DNA from: Phyto melanocephala
Taxonomy: Eukaryota; Arthropoda; Insecta; Diptera; Rhinophoridae
Length of the DNA: 64,000 nt
NCBI GenBank assembly: GCA_941918925.1
Contig: OW799234.1
Location: 121,947,895-122,011,894 of the forward strand
Direction of reading: 5' to 3'
Shown: positions 22,611 through 35,037 of the stretch, in pieces
How positions within the stretch are numbered: the stretch's first letter is position 1
Layout of the letters: every line of letters begins with the position of its first letter
Program-made: the position numbers and the translations under genes
Notes under the pieces: generated by a model
Told to the model about the DNA's origin: nothing
Databases searched by the model: none
What the model saw: only the letters and a program-made list of their open reading frames with translations

Positions 22611-23903
22611 TTTTTATGGCCTGTGCCAAGTGTGTTTCTGGCTGTATCATTTCGTTTGCGATTTTCTTAATGTTCTTTTCCGACCCCAATAAGTATATAT
22701 TTTCTGAACGCTTATGCCTAGAAAAGTCAATTAAGGAAAATCCGCTACATTTAGAAACTCGAACATGTTGCTTAGATCTATCTGTATGTGATATTAATAT
22801 TTTGAAAATCTCCAGTAATGAACCGATGTTGAAATCCAGCACAATCATCTTAAAATCTTTTGAGATACGAGCAAGTAAGCACGACTGCCTCTGTTTTCTT
22901 CCAATAATATGTTACAGCCCTAGCAAAACCTCTAGACACGTTTGCTACCTCAAGGCTAGTCGTAAGAATTTAGTGAAAATTGATCACTAATCGCAAAGTA
23001 ATGGGAAGAAATTATTTTTAAAAGTATTTATATATTTTTTAAATGTATATTAAGTATAAAGCTTCTAATTAAATTTTGACACGCTAAAGGCACCCAGCCG
23101 TGATGTCGGCAGCTATTGCTGAGAAAATCTGTAAAATCGGTAAGAAACTAACTGAGATATAAGAACGGAAAATAACTCGGTCCTTTTCCTAAAATTTACC
23201 AACGGAAAACGATTTTTCCGCTTCTGTACAACAGAGAAATTCGTATAAAAAGAAAATAGCTTCACTAGTAAAATGTTATAAACTATAAAAAAAAAACTTA
23301 TGATGGCCGCCACTGCAAAATAGCGTACAATAGATTTATATACTTATGGGTCAAATGTAGTAATCTTAATATTGGCATCGAATGAAACGGCTTGATTAAT
23401 AACACACTGTAAAGTATGAAAAAGTAAAAACTCAATATGTTCTTCTTTCAACCCCCACAATATTAGTATCAAACAAAAGGGCTTGGCCAGTAGAATACAG
23501 TGACCTATAAAAAGTAAAAATTAAGAATATTAGAACATGACAGATAATATTCTTTTCTCAGCCCCAGCAATATTGGTATCAAGTGAATGAGCTGGGTATC
23601 AATTCTCGTTCTGTGAAACTGTGAAATGAAAAAGTTTTTGTATAGCAAAGGGTATGGTGGCACCATATGATATTACACACAAAAACTTTTCATTTCATAG
23701 TTTCATAGAACGAGAATTGATACCCTGGACTGGACTATGTTAAAATTCAAAATCAAAGATAGCGTCGTAAATAAAAAAGTAAAATATTGTATAACATTAA
23801 ATATGAAATCTAGTCTAAGCTACGATGTGGTCACTATATCTATGTACATAATGGTGAAGGGCATTATCACATGCGATACGACTGAATAGAGCATTCTAAC
23901 TTG
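22611..23903 (+). mobile_element. DINE-like element, long form, with a foldback insertion
   Basis: Carries TTTCCGACCCCAATAAGTAT, TTCTGAACGCTTATG, TGAGATACGAGCAAG, AACTGAGATATAAG, ATGGCCGCCACTGCAAAAT and GGTATCAA...ACTGG blocks. It ends with a decayed hairpin and GAGCATTCTAACTTG. The open frame at 22568-22990 lies in its conserved 5' block and is not a gene. Confidence 0.75.
23594..23725. mobile_element. 132-bp foldback (MITE-like) inside a DINE
   Basis: Arms of about 46 bp, starting GGGTATCAATTCTCGTTCT and returning as its reverse complement AGAACGAGAATTGATACCC, with three or four mismatches. The loop is about 40 bp. It interrupts the DINE word normally read as GAAAGGGCTTGACTAGTAGAATAC, which dates it after the DINE. 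Confidence 0.75.
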
Positions 23904-25541
23904 TTTTATGTTTCATTTACCTAAGTTGTTGTTTTTGATAATTTGTTTGCCGTTTTTGTCATTTTCATTTTGTTATTTTGATTCGCAAAGTTTTTTGTTT
24001 GCCACTATTTGTTTACTTTTGTTTTAGTCATGACTTCAGTTTTCTATAGTTGTTGTACTATTTGTTGTCTTTTATGCACCAGTGTTGAATTTATTTGTAG
24101 TTTTTATTTTATTTGCCCTATAGAATGGAGTTGAGTTTAATGCAGGTTATTCAATATACTTACATATACTTGTATCTCACTTTTACAATCCCGAAGAGCA
24201 CGTTGAGTGGAAATTTTTTGTGTTTATTTTTTTTTGTTACAATAACAAAACATACATATCGATGGTCTCATGTAGAAAGGCCATAACTCGTACTTTTTAC
24301 GAAATTGAGTTTTTCAGTGATTTCAATACATTTTATACAAATACACCTCGACACAAAAATTTAACGCAATAGTACCAAAAATACCAGTTTTACAAGCGAT
24401 TTTACAAAATAAATTACATTACGATAATACAGTTTCTGTTACGTTTTTGCCGTCTCCTGTAAAATTACAATTATTTGAGTTAGGGCCTTTCTACCTGAGA
24501 TCGACGATATGTAATATAACCACTTAAAGCGCTTGCTTATAATGTAAAAACGACTCGTTAAACTTCCTTAACTTGCATCACCATTATATGGAAAAATAGT
24601 TTTTAATATGAATTTCGTAAATTCACAATGTGTCTTAAATTCAAATATTATAAGTATTGAACATGAAAGAAATTGATTGTGGTAAACAACCTCTTATAAC
24701 TTCTTAAGTGTAATATTTCAAATCTAAATCAACTGAAACAAGTTTTATGGTTATGACAGCACAATTAACATAACTTACACTTGAAAAGCAACAACAATAA
24801 TTTTAAACCATATTGAAGTTTTAGAACATTATAAGAATTTACATGTTAGGACACTTGTGTGAAGTCACCAGTTGATTTTCTTGATAAAAAAATAATTACT
24901 GGATGACTTCTAAACATCAGAGATATGTGTTAAGTTAAAAATCTGTTTTTAAAAAACATAATTTGAAGATCGATATGTAAATCACTAATTTGTTAAAAAA
25001 AATATCTTTAATATCATTTTCGATAATTTATAATTAATTATCTTAGACTGTTTTTGTTTCATTCCGGTTTTTAATTATTTTATTTTTACATAAGTTTCAG
25101 TATAACTGGGTGTTAATATAAAGTATCTTTACATGAAAGTAGATTAGTTTTGATAGTCTATAACGGTCATAATGTTTTGACGGCATCTGTCGAATTTGTA
25201 ATCATTAAGTCGCTGATACCAAATCAGCATGATAAGTTACAATATTGAAAACTAGTCGAAATGTTTTAACTTTTATTAACAAAACGTGTGTTCATAGTGT
25301 AAACTTTGCGCCCAGGTTTTAAACTAAAAAGTTTTAATAGCTAGTCAAACAATATCTGAAAATTAAAAAATACCAAATCGATAGAAAATGCTGCCATTTG
25401 CAACTGGTTCAACTATAGGGTATTCACAATAACCATGACGTAGTATAGCTGTTGTTTGTTTTTTTGTGCCTTTAGCCCAAGTTGAAAATTGTCGCATTCT
25501 GCAGATATTTTTATTCGCTGACATTTAATTTCTCTTATTTT
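23904..25541. other. AT-rich DNA around a MITE
   Basis: No gene seen apart from the inverted-repeat element at 24254-24513. Confidence 0.4.
24254..24513. mobile_element. MITE with ~35-bp imperfect inverted ends
   Basis: Left end ACATATCGATGGTCTCATG then TAGAAAGGCCATAACTC. Right end, reverse-complemented, is ACATATCGTCGATCTCAGG then TAGAAAGGCCCTAACTC. ~260 bp and non-coding. The target duplication is unclear. Confidence 0.7.
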
Positions 25542-26804
25542 TATACTCACCACCAACAAAATGGTGGGGGTATATTCATTGTGTCATTCCGTTTGTAACA
25601 CATCGAATATCAATTTTAGACCCCATTAAGTATATGTATATACTCTGAGTAGGGGTTTTATTTTATGATGATCTAGCTATGTCCGTCCGTCTTTCCGTCT
25701 GTTAAAAGCACGATATAGCTCGAACCGAAAAAGTTAGGGGGCTTAAATTATGCCACAATATATTACGAAGAGAGTTATAACTTGTAATATAAGAGTAGAT
25801 AAAAAAACATGTCCTTCCAACATCGAACAAAATGAAATTGTGTCCAAACGCATTGACGTGGAACGATAAAATTTTGGATGTAGATTTCCTGATAAAAAAA
25901 AATTATTTCCCTAAAAATTGCTTTAATCTCTACTCTACCAAAGAAGTTTTAGATCAAAATGTACGAAAATTTATACCGCACAGTGTCTTCAATATAATTA
26001 AAAATAAAAACGTTATAAAAATGACAAATTAGATGTAAGAATCTGAAATTTTGCAAAAATTGCGCTTTTATTAAAAGATTTGCAATAACGGAGAATTAAG
26101 GTGACACGCCCACCATCGCTCTTTCTCAAATTCATATAATTTCTCTATGGACAATTGTTTTGAAAGAATAAGGGACTCTGTTTTCAAAAAAAAAATCTAA
26201 GTTGAATTTGTCAACAGAATCTTCTTTAGCACGCCCACTTCTCACATAATTTACTGTTACTGTAAATTTAAAAGCTCATACAACTGACAGAATTAGATGT
26301 ATGATGATTTAATTTCACATATATGGCTTTCTGGTAAATTTAATTATGTCAGTATAAGTATAATTCCAAAAAAATTAAGGTAACACGCCCACTTTAATGC
26401 CATCTCCCATATGACGCTTTATCTTAAATTCATACTATTTGTATATGGACAAAAGTTTTTCAAAAAAAAAAAAAGTTTGTAATGGATTATCTGGATTATG
26501 GATTATACTTCTTATAAAAGTAGAAGGTAACATGTCCACCTATGGGTATCAAATAATACTCTTGAGATTCCTTAAAATATACATCACAGTGTCAATAGTA
26601 TAACTCTTAATGTACATTCTCAATGTTTTATTATAAGACAAATCGAAGTTACACAAAGAAAATAAAACCTATTTAAGTATAAATTGATTATTCCATAGCG
26701 ATTACTGGTTAATAAAAAAATAATAAATTTTGTGCTAGAAAAGTACATCAAGTTGGTGGTGGGTATCAAAAATTCGGCACAGCCGAATATAGTGCTCTTA
26801 CTTG
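25542..26804 (+). mobile_element. DINE-like element, long form, both ends present
   Basis: Starts TATACTCACCACC with a hairpin partner GGTGGGGGTAT, then TGTCATTCCGTTTGTAAC, ACCCCATTAAGTATATGTAT, GTCCGTCCGTCTTTCCGTCTG and GTTATA...AGATCAAAATG blocks. The 3' end is hairpin ATTCGGCACAGCCGAAT followed by ATAGTGCTCTTACTTG and a T-run. Best long-form reference copy in the window. Confidence 0.85.
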
Positions 26805-28137
26805 TTTTGTTTTGTTAAGTGTTGTTGTTGGCGTTTTTGTTTTCTTTGTTTACATTATTTTCATGGGGCATTAGATGTTGTTTAGTCTTTTGGTCTGTGA
26901 GAGCCAAACGTGGTCTCATCTCTGGTATTTGGTATTTTGTAATAGAAACGAGCTTAAACATTCGCATTTACAATATAATTAAGCAACACGATTTTGTATT
27001 TAAAAGACGATTATAAAATAAAATATTTGATAATCTAATAAAATACTTAAAGAGTTAAAGGGAAAAGTAAAACAAACAGAGAAAATCTATTCTCATAGAT
27101 TTCCTTTTTTAAAAATTAAACTGAATCTTGATAAAAATAGAGAAAAATTAATAAAGAAAAAAAAAGTCAACATTAAGGAAATTAAATAATTTTGCGTCTT
27201 TTTGCCTTTATTTCGTTTGTTTATTATTTTAGTTTGTGGTGTGAGTGTATGCACAATAATATTTTCCCTTTAATTAAAAACGTCGATAAGGAGAGATAAA
27301 AGGAAAAGTTTATTAAAAAATATATTTGTAAAATGTTAAGAAAACAAATTTAGGCTTTAGAAGTTTTTAATACTAAACTTCAAATTTTCTTAAAAAAAAA
27401 AAAATAATAATGTGAAAAAGGGATTCAATTTAGATATTAATGTTGCTTTCTCAAAAACAAACAAACAAACGGCATGCTTTCATCACTCGCTTCAATAATA
27501 TTATGGATTGACGTCAACTTTAATTATTTGTGAAAAAGCAGCAGTACTTAAAATATCGTATATTTTCTTCTTCAAATAAGAGTAAAATAAATACATGCCA
27601 TGGTATGTAAGTATATCCATATGTATGTTTATATATTTACGACTGCAGTAGTGATAACTTGTATTGAAAGTAAATTTTAAGTTCAGTTACCTGGTTTGTG
27701 TGTTAAACATTTAAACTGTTTGTTGTTGTTATTTATTTACTTGTTCAAGGTTATTATAATGCCCTTATTTTTAGATACCTTTTATGTAAAATTTTCATAT
27801 CACAATTCAGTTTTTTTTATTTTCTAAAGTCCTTATAATAAAAAATCAATATTCGTTAAATTAAAATATCTATATTGTATATATGTATTTGCCTAAATTT
27901 AAAATTATGTATATTTTAAATTCAAGAAACGTATTGATACGTATGTTTCAATAAATTAAAATAAAAAACTTCACAATTGCTGTGAAAAGGTTCAAAAAAA
28001 AAATTTATAAAAAAAAAAATTATAATTTTAAAAATATATTTTTATAAACAAAATTATAATAATTTTCGTAAGCTGGTTTTTGATATTTTTTATAAAAAAA
28101 TTATTGATAACTGAAAAGTATATTTTATTAAAAATGG
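26805..28137. other. AT-rich DNA, no gene seen
   Basis: Poly-A and poly-T rich; no recognised element ends or proteins. Confidence 0.4.
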
Positions 28138-28577
28138 AAAGAGTGCTATATTCGTTCGTACCAAATCTGATATTACCCTTCACCATAATATACATAGACA
28201 TTATGCCCGTAGTGAAGCCTAGATATAAAATTTAACGTTATACGCCATTTTGTTTTATTATTTTACAGTTTACTCCATGACCAGTAAAATACAGTAAATT
28301 ATAAAAAATGTAAAATCGAAGATGGCATCTAAAACAAAATGGCTGATCAAATATTTTAACCCCATCAATATGGGTATCAAATTAAAGGGCTTGACTAGTA
28401 GAATACAGTTAACAACGTACAAATTCAAAATCAAGGATGGCGTCGGAAATACTAAGGTCAAATGGCGTATAACATGAAATATAGGTTAATCAACGATGTG
28501 GAATTACTTATACCTATGTACATGATGTTGAAGGGTATTATCAGATTCAGCACGACCGAATATAATACTTTATTTGC
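28138..28577. mobile_element. Two DINE 3' portions joined head-to-head
   Basis: 28138-28255 is a minus-strand 3' end (GAGTGCTATATTCG hairpin, then ATTACCCTTCACC and TACGCCATTTTG). 28262-28577 is a plus-strand 3' portion (GACCAGTAAAATACAG, ATGGCATCTAAAACAAAATGG, CAGATTCAGCACGACCGAAT). Both outer ends are the hairpin end, so the block is bounded by two 3' termini. Confidence 0.7.
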
Positions 28578-30617
28578 TTTATACCAACTTTGGTGGGGCT
28601 GAAATGGGTAAAATCTGAAATACTTGATTTAAGCAATATGTAAATTAAATGTATGGCATTTTGCAGTTACGGCTATAAAATATTTTAAATTTGTTTATAA
28701 TGAATTATAATTCGTTAGTTAAGCTCTTTTAGTTAATACCCGTATTATCTCTGTCGGTTGTCTAGAAGCTGAAAAATTTGATTTTCGTTTGTTAATTAGG
28801 TCAAATACTTTAACTTTAAGGATTCAGAATATATATAGTTTATGGTGTTACAAAAAAAAATTTTAGAAATCTCAAACGAAACTACAAACGTATATTTACC
28901 CTATAACTTTCTCGTGTGAGGGGTATACAAATGTAATATTTTAAAATTTTTTTATAAATTTAAATTTTGGTTCATAAATAGAAATTCAATAATGTTGAAG
29001 AATTGGGCTCTTGTGGGCTTAAAACATTTAACAAAACAATTTTATTTATTTTTTTTTTATATATCGGAAAAGCGGAAAAACAAAATAAGAGTTAAAAAAA
29101 ATTTCAAATTTGTTCTTTCCTTTTTCACGTGATCTTAACGTATTAAATTTAAAAAGACGCCGATTAGTGCAAACAAAGCGTGATACAAATTAAAATTATT
29201 TTTATTAAAAAATTTCAAAAATTCTTTTATTTTGATTAAAGGGGTTTTGTCAAAAGTCTATAGATATTTAAATTCAATGCGTTTAAAAAATGTTTGTTTA
29301 AAAACAAACTTAATTTAATAAAACAAAAGCTCCAATTACAAAAAAAAATTAAATTATTGCTTAACAATTGAATTAATTCGAATTAAATTTAAATTTAAGG
29401 AAATACGTTATTTAACTAATACCATTCAACTTAACTTTTATTTTAGTTTTATTTTATTTTTTCAAAATATACAGAAAAAGTTCAATAATAATAAATTATT
29501 TCATAAAAATTATTTTCCACAAAACTGATTGAAAAATGAAAAATCATTAAAACCTTAAACTGTACATTATTTACTTTAGCACGTGCACAATCAATACGGT
29601 TGTGCTATTCCTACTATACAAACTCACATACAAAGATACACTTAAACATATGTACATGTATTCTCACCATAGTTACATACATAGATAAATACAGTCAATC
29701 GCTCATAAAATCGTGTATTAAAATTCCATGAATATTAACACAAATGTATACACAAAAATTTCAAATTAATTCTTGTTTTTTAGTACGATTCCTAAAAAGA
29801 AAAGTTTACGACTATAACGGGTCAAGGTCGACATTGATTTGCAAGATTGTGAGCAGTGGGGAAGAATTAATAAAGTTGCTAATTAAAACTTTTTGGTAGC
29901 TAATCAATATATATTGCTTAAAATAAAGAAATTTGTTTAGCCAAAAATATCGATGATTACAATGTTTTACAATTAATAAAATTTTTGCAGTAGATATGTA
30001 TATCGATAACAAAAAATTTCCATAGATAAATTATCAAAATTAAAATTTTCCATAAAAATAATTTATCTTAGAAAATTCAACGAGAACACTAATTTTCTAT
30101 GAACAATTATGCGATATCAGAATGTTCCTAATGATCGCTTATGTTCTGACAATAACGCGATTAAAATTCATGCGACTTTTAAATCATCACTACATGTTTC
30201 GTTGTTCCTACGTTTTCATGTTTTAAATTTTTTTATTTAAATTAATAACATTATGAATTAAAAGAAATACAAAAAAAATGAATTTTGTTTTGTTTATATT
30301 TTTTTGAATCACACAACACCATTTTGTAATTTCAAATCGCAAAATTGAAAATTATACGAACTGCGATTATCAGAACATTGCTGGATAGTAAATTTTTTAC
30401 AGAATCAAAAATTTTCTTTAAAAAATTAAAAAAGAAACTTGACTTTTAAATAGAAAACAAAACTATTAACAATTTATCCAGAACAAAAATTTTCGACACA
30501 GAAAATTTATCCAAAAAATTATTATCACCAAAAAGCCAAAATTAAGGAAAAACAAAAGTTTTATGAACATTTTATAAATAACAAAAAATATTTAAAAGAT
30601 TTTTAATATGTTATATT

Positions 30618-30856
30618 TCTGTGGCTTGGAGCTAAAAGGGCCAATATCAAAATATTTACTTTTGAGAAAATTGGAATTAAACTTTAACTTTTATATATGC
30701 TTTCATAGTGACATTTTATTTATGAAGCTGTTCAGGGTTAAGTATGACTTTAGCTGTTTTACCATAATGAAGAAGAGAAAGTAAACAAATCTAATGCAAT
30801 GATTAACTCAAAAGAGCAAAAAAGTGACATTGGCCCTTTTAGCTCCAAGCCACAGA
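30618..30856. mobile_element. 239-bp foldback MITE
   Basis: Arms of about 30 bp: TCTGTGGCTTGGAGCTAAAA then GGGCCAAT, matched at the right as ATTGGCCC then TTTTAGCTCCAAGCCACAGA. Non-coding. It sits inside the 28749-31459 block. Confidence 0.75.
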
Positions 30857-30876
30857 TTTATGGCTAGTTAAATGTT

Positions 30877-31306
30877 TCGATAGAAAATTTTAAGACATAT
30901 TTTCATGTAGAAAACTTTTCGATACCAAAAATTTTTAATAAAAATTTACCGATATCAAACAATTTTTAAAGAAATTTTATCGATAACTAAATTTGTTAAA
31001 GAAAAATTTATCGATAACAAAAATTTTATTATTTTTCATTTATCGATAAGAAAATTTTATTGCAAAAAAAATTATCGGTAAAGTAGTTTTTCTGACAATT
31101 AATATTTTCATTTAAACAATTTTCAATAGCAAAAATTTAACAAATAAAATTTATTGATAATAAAATTATTTTAAAGACAATTAAATGATAATTCGATCTT
31201 GTAAAGACAATTTAAATCAACTATTATTTCCAAGTTATCGTTAACTATAATTTTCTGTAAACAAATTTATCGATAACCAAAGTTTTCTGTATACTATTTA
31301 TCGATC
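30877..31306 (+). repeat. Degenerate ~31-bp tandem array with TTATCGATAAC core
   Basis: TCGATA or one-base variants occur at 30877, 30919, 30949, 30980, 31011, 31043, 31075, 31123, 31154, 31238, 31270 and 31301. Many neighbours are 30-32 bp apart, in a frame reading roughly AAATTTATCGATAACAAAA. Scattered related words near 30003 and 30470-30530 suggest it was once longer. Confidence 0.75.
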
Positions 31307-31459
31307 GATTATAGATATTTTTTATAGACAATAAAAAGGGTTCAAATTTCTGTACTACAATTATTAGTTTCTTTGACCGTTTTTTAATAACATTCATTAG
31401 TTTTTTTTGGGCCCTTCTAAAATAACTAAGTTTTTTCAGCTTCTAGACAACCGAGAGAG

Positions 31460-31939
31460 TCAATATTGATATCATCTGAAAGAACTTGACTAGCGCACTA
31501 TAATCACTATAATAAAATTAAAATTCATGTTGGCCGCCACTACAAAATGGTGGACAATAAATTGATAAATGGGTAAAATCTGGTATTTTAAAATGTAACT
31601 TCTTGAACCCCCTCAATATTGGTATCAAATGAAAGGGCTTGACCAGTAGAATACCGTAAATTATTAAAAAAAAAATTAAATTCAATATGGCGTCTAAAAC
31701 AAAATGGCGGAACAAATTGTTTTAATCCCATCAATATAGGTATTAAATTAAAGGGCTTGACTAGTAGAATACAGTGAAATACATTAAAATTTAAAATCGA
31801 GATTGGCGTTGGAAAAAATAAAGAAAAATGGCGTATGACATGAAATATAGGTTAAGCTATGATGTGGGATTATACCTATGTTAGTGATGGTGAAGGGTGT
31901 TATCAGATTCGGCACGGCCGAATATAGCACTCTTACTTG
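31460..31939 (+). mobile_element. DINE-like element, long form, 3' portion
   Basis: Begins mid-element at TCAATATTGATATCA, next to the inverted-repeat block. It contains ATGTTGGCCGCCACTACAAA, GGGCTTGACCAGTAGAATAC (repeated near 31750) and AAAATGGCGTATGACATG. It ends with a perfect hairpin ATTCGGCACGGCCGAAT then ATAGCACTCTTACTTG. Confidence 0.8.
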
Positions 31940-33498
31940 TTATATTACATATATCGATACTTGGCTACCTCTTTGCGTATCATCATCAGGATACGAGTAA
32001 TCATTATCTATTTATTTTTTTGTTAGTTTAGTGTCTTGATGTTTGTTTTTTTTTTAAATTTTTATTAACAAATTGTTAATCAAACTATAAATTAAAAAAA
32101 CCAAACTTCAAATCAGTAAAATAATAAAAAATTAATAGACTGTTAGCCGAAGGATAAATATAGAAAGCATAACAGAAAGGTAGTAAGAATACGAGTGAAT
32201 ACGAACATGAAGAAATAGTCATTTAATAAAGAAGAAAGAAACATTTTAAATAAAAGCTACGCTTCTCATTTTCTCATTTCATTAAATTGTGCCATTAATT
32301 TCAAATTGCATATACCTGAATACTCGATAAAGAGTGCTGATGATTAAAATGTAGCTGGTTTCAAAAATATATTTCACCCGGCTAATATGGGAATCATTTC
32401 CCAATATGGTTAAAAAAAGTTAACTAGGCCCAAATAAAATGATTAACAATAAATTTTTTATCTATCTTTATTTTAATAGTATTTTTAATTAATAATCAAA
32501 AAAAAACTAAACATTTACTCATTTCAACTGTAGGTTATTAACAAAAACGAACTTATTTATAAGGACAGAAAAAATCTTTAGTAATATGCCGTAGTTGTGC
32601 CATGTTTTTTTTTTTAATATTTTATGTAAAAACTTAAACGAAATTTTTAATGTTTAGTTAAACGCACTGTTTATAGTTTATTTTAATATTTTATTTACTT
32701 CTTACAAATCGAAGCAACAATTCAGTACGTGATCATAATGTACGAAATTTAAGACTGTTTAATAAAAATAAAATATTATTGGCATTTTTGGCGAAATGTC
32801 TTATGTGTGTATGTTTGTTAGTGATGTAAATATTATTTTATATTTTACTATTGTTTTAGTCTTGTTTGTTGATTTTTTTTTTGTAACATTTCAATACAAA
32901 TCATTTTTATTACATTATTTTGTAACATAATAACGTAAATGATTTTTAAGGCAGTTTAGTTAATGTATCGTAATTAAGTTTTCTATTTTACTAGGGCATA
33001 AATTACAAAAATGGTAATAAGAGTAAATCAAATAAAAAAATGTTCAACAAGAAATTGATAATGACAACTCATACTTTGAATGATTGCTACATACCATTTG
33101 TCACTTACTTGGTGCTCATCTAGTTGGCAGAGCGATTTTGAAAGACATGACTTTGCACTTCGAATACATCTTTATTTGCAATTTATAAGCGTAAACTTCA
33201 TTCCTACCAGAAACTGATTAATTGTGCTCTCCCCTTATGTACTGCTGGAAAAAAGGTAGCAGCTGGTTAGGGCGAAACTTAAGAATAATTTACTACTGAA
33301 ACAAGTGAGAGTGCTTTATTTGACTATGCCCATGCTATACCATCATGTTCATATGTATGTATGTATGTATTAACGACTGCTACATTTTGTTGTTGTTTTA
33401 GCTAAACAATAATTAACATTTTTTTGCCGATATCTTTGTCGGCAATTTACCCATTTAACCAAGATTATCTGTAAATGGTGCCAAAGTTAAATATTATA
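31940..33498. other. AT-rich DNA, no gene seen
   Basis: A small palindrome (ATATGGGAATCATTTCCCAATAT-like) near 32385-32412 is the only structure noticed. Confidence 0.4.
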
Positions 33499-33614
33499 GG
33501 CCATATTCATAACAAATATTTTAGGCTTATTGAAGGCTTATTTGACAAATTTCTCTACAACATCTGTCAAATAAGTTTTTAATAAACCTTAAATATTTTT
33601 TATGAATACGGCCC
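33499..33614. mobile_element. 116-bp foldback MITE (family B) with TA duplication
   Basis: Almost the whole element is a palindrome. The left end is GGCCATATTCATAACAAATA and the right end reverse-complemented is GGGCCGTATTCATAAAAAAT; the arms run to TTATTTGACA near the centre. TA lies on both sides (33497-33498, 33615-33616). Confidence 0.8.
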
Positions 33615-33639
33615 TATATATGTATGTTTATATACATGC

Positions 33640-33870
33640 GTAACAAACGTCTTAAACACTTCTATACTAAAGACACATCTAACTTTGTTTGTGTAAAAAA
33701 CGGAGGAAATCGGGTTCTTTCTCCCATATCTCGGCTGGTAAAGACCCACACAAGTAATTTTCAATTCCAAAATATTGGAAAGCATATCTAATGTATTCAT
33801 ACCATAAAGTGGGGTCTTCAGACAGTTTATTTCAACATACACAAGGACAAATGGACTTATGTAGTCAAAT
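33640..33870 (-). mobile_element. Decayed DINE fragment
   Basis: The reverse complement preserves GTGTATGTTGAAATAAACTG, GAGATATGGGAGAAAGAACC and a CCTCCGTTTTTT end. These correspond to the short-form DINE 5' block. The small open frame across it is therefore not a gene. Confidence 0.6.
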
Positions 33871-35037
33871 CAATTCCTCTATCAAACTGTACGTCCTACC
33901 AAAATGCACGATGTTTATTGTAAATAAAACAGAGAATTAGATAATTATTTTGATATTTCTAATATGATAGAAGGATCTAAACAATTATGTGTAAAACAAA
34001 ATATCGGGAAATTTTTCGCCACGGCTTTGGTGGCATACTTCTATCCAATGGTCCCCATTTTCGATGATAATGTTAATGTTTGATTGTTGGGCACGACGAG
34101 GAGTCGAGGTTGACGGCTCTTTTGTCATACTGTCGCAAATAACAACAATGTTTTCCGCAAAACAAATTAGGCGAGAATGCACATGTGTTTTCTGAAGGGT
34201 TTAATAAATTTGTCTCCTTTTCACTAGCGCCAAAGTAGTAAGCAGTACAAAATACATACTTTGTTCTGCAATTTAGGTAGTTCTATGGATGCAATACGGT
34301 AAGAGAATGATGTCTGCACTGCTTACAAAAATTAAAAAAATATTTTTGTAAAAAAATTTTAAAAGGATTCTAGACTAAAATGTTATTTAAAAAAACTTAT
34401 TTATCTGATATTAACATAGATACAGAAAATGTGTAATAAAAATATCAACGAGTTTACTTTTAATTACAGATATTATAGACAATTTAAGTTTATTAAAAAA
34501 TATTATAATTAGAAGTCCAGTACATTAATGATTTATTTACAAAATAAAAAAAAAAATTTTTTAATAAACAATTTATTAAATTTTTACTATTTTATGAATT
34601 AAAAAATTTTTTTTTATTAGCGGAAATTCAACAGAGTTAAAAAATATTTTTTAAATATTATTGTATACAGAAAAAGTTGATGAAATTTTGCAAAATATTA
34701 AAACAGAAAATTCCAATGCAAATAAAAACACATTCAACAAAAATAATATTAAAGATAATTTTCTACTTTATCAGCGACAACTGAAACTAATTAGTGAAAA
34801 AAAAAAACTGTATAAACAATTTAGTTATTCATATAAAATTGACCTATTACTTTCAATGGAAGTTTTTGTTTTAGTATTTAATTATTTGTTTTTTTATTTT
34901 TCAATGTAAATAAATAAATTTTGTTAAAATCAAATAACTCTAAAAATAAGCGCATGGAAATTTATCTCACAATTTGTTTTATTTGTTTTTTTCGCTCTTC
35001 CAAAACAAAGTAGTTTAATATCGATGGCTTAATATAA
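33871..35037. other. AT-rich DNA, no gene seen
   Basis: A slightly more GC-rich patch at 33985-34182 has a short minus-strand open frame, but I recognise no family. Confidence 0.4.

Larger units (their letters stand above)
28749..31459. mobile_element. 2.7-kb block bounded by 28-bp inverted repeats
   Basis: CTCTGTCGGTTGTCTAGAAG + CTGAAAAA at 28749-28776 returns in inverse at 31432-31459 with one mismatch. The interior has no coding capacity, extreme AT content, a foldback MITE and a ~31-bp tandem array. The right end cuts into a DINE, which fits insertion of a mobile element. No target duplication is evident, so the superfamily, and even transposon status, remain inferred. Confidence 0.5.

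Noticed and set aside
22568..22990. 140-residue open frame
   Set aside because: It lies in the conserved 5' block of a DINE, which is non-coding in all other copies.
33985..34182. 65-residue minus-strand open frame with protein-like composition
   Set aside because: No recognised family, no splice or start support, and a decayed DINE lies directly downstream.
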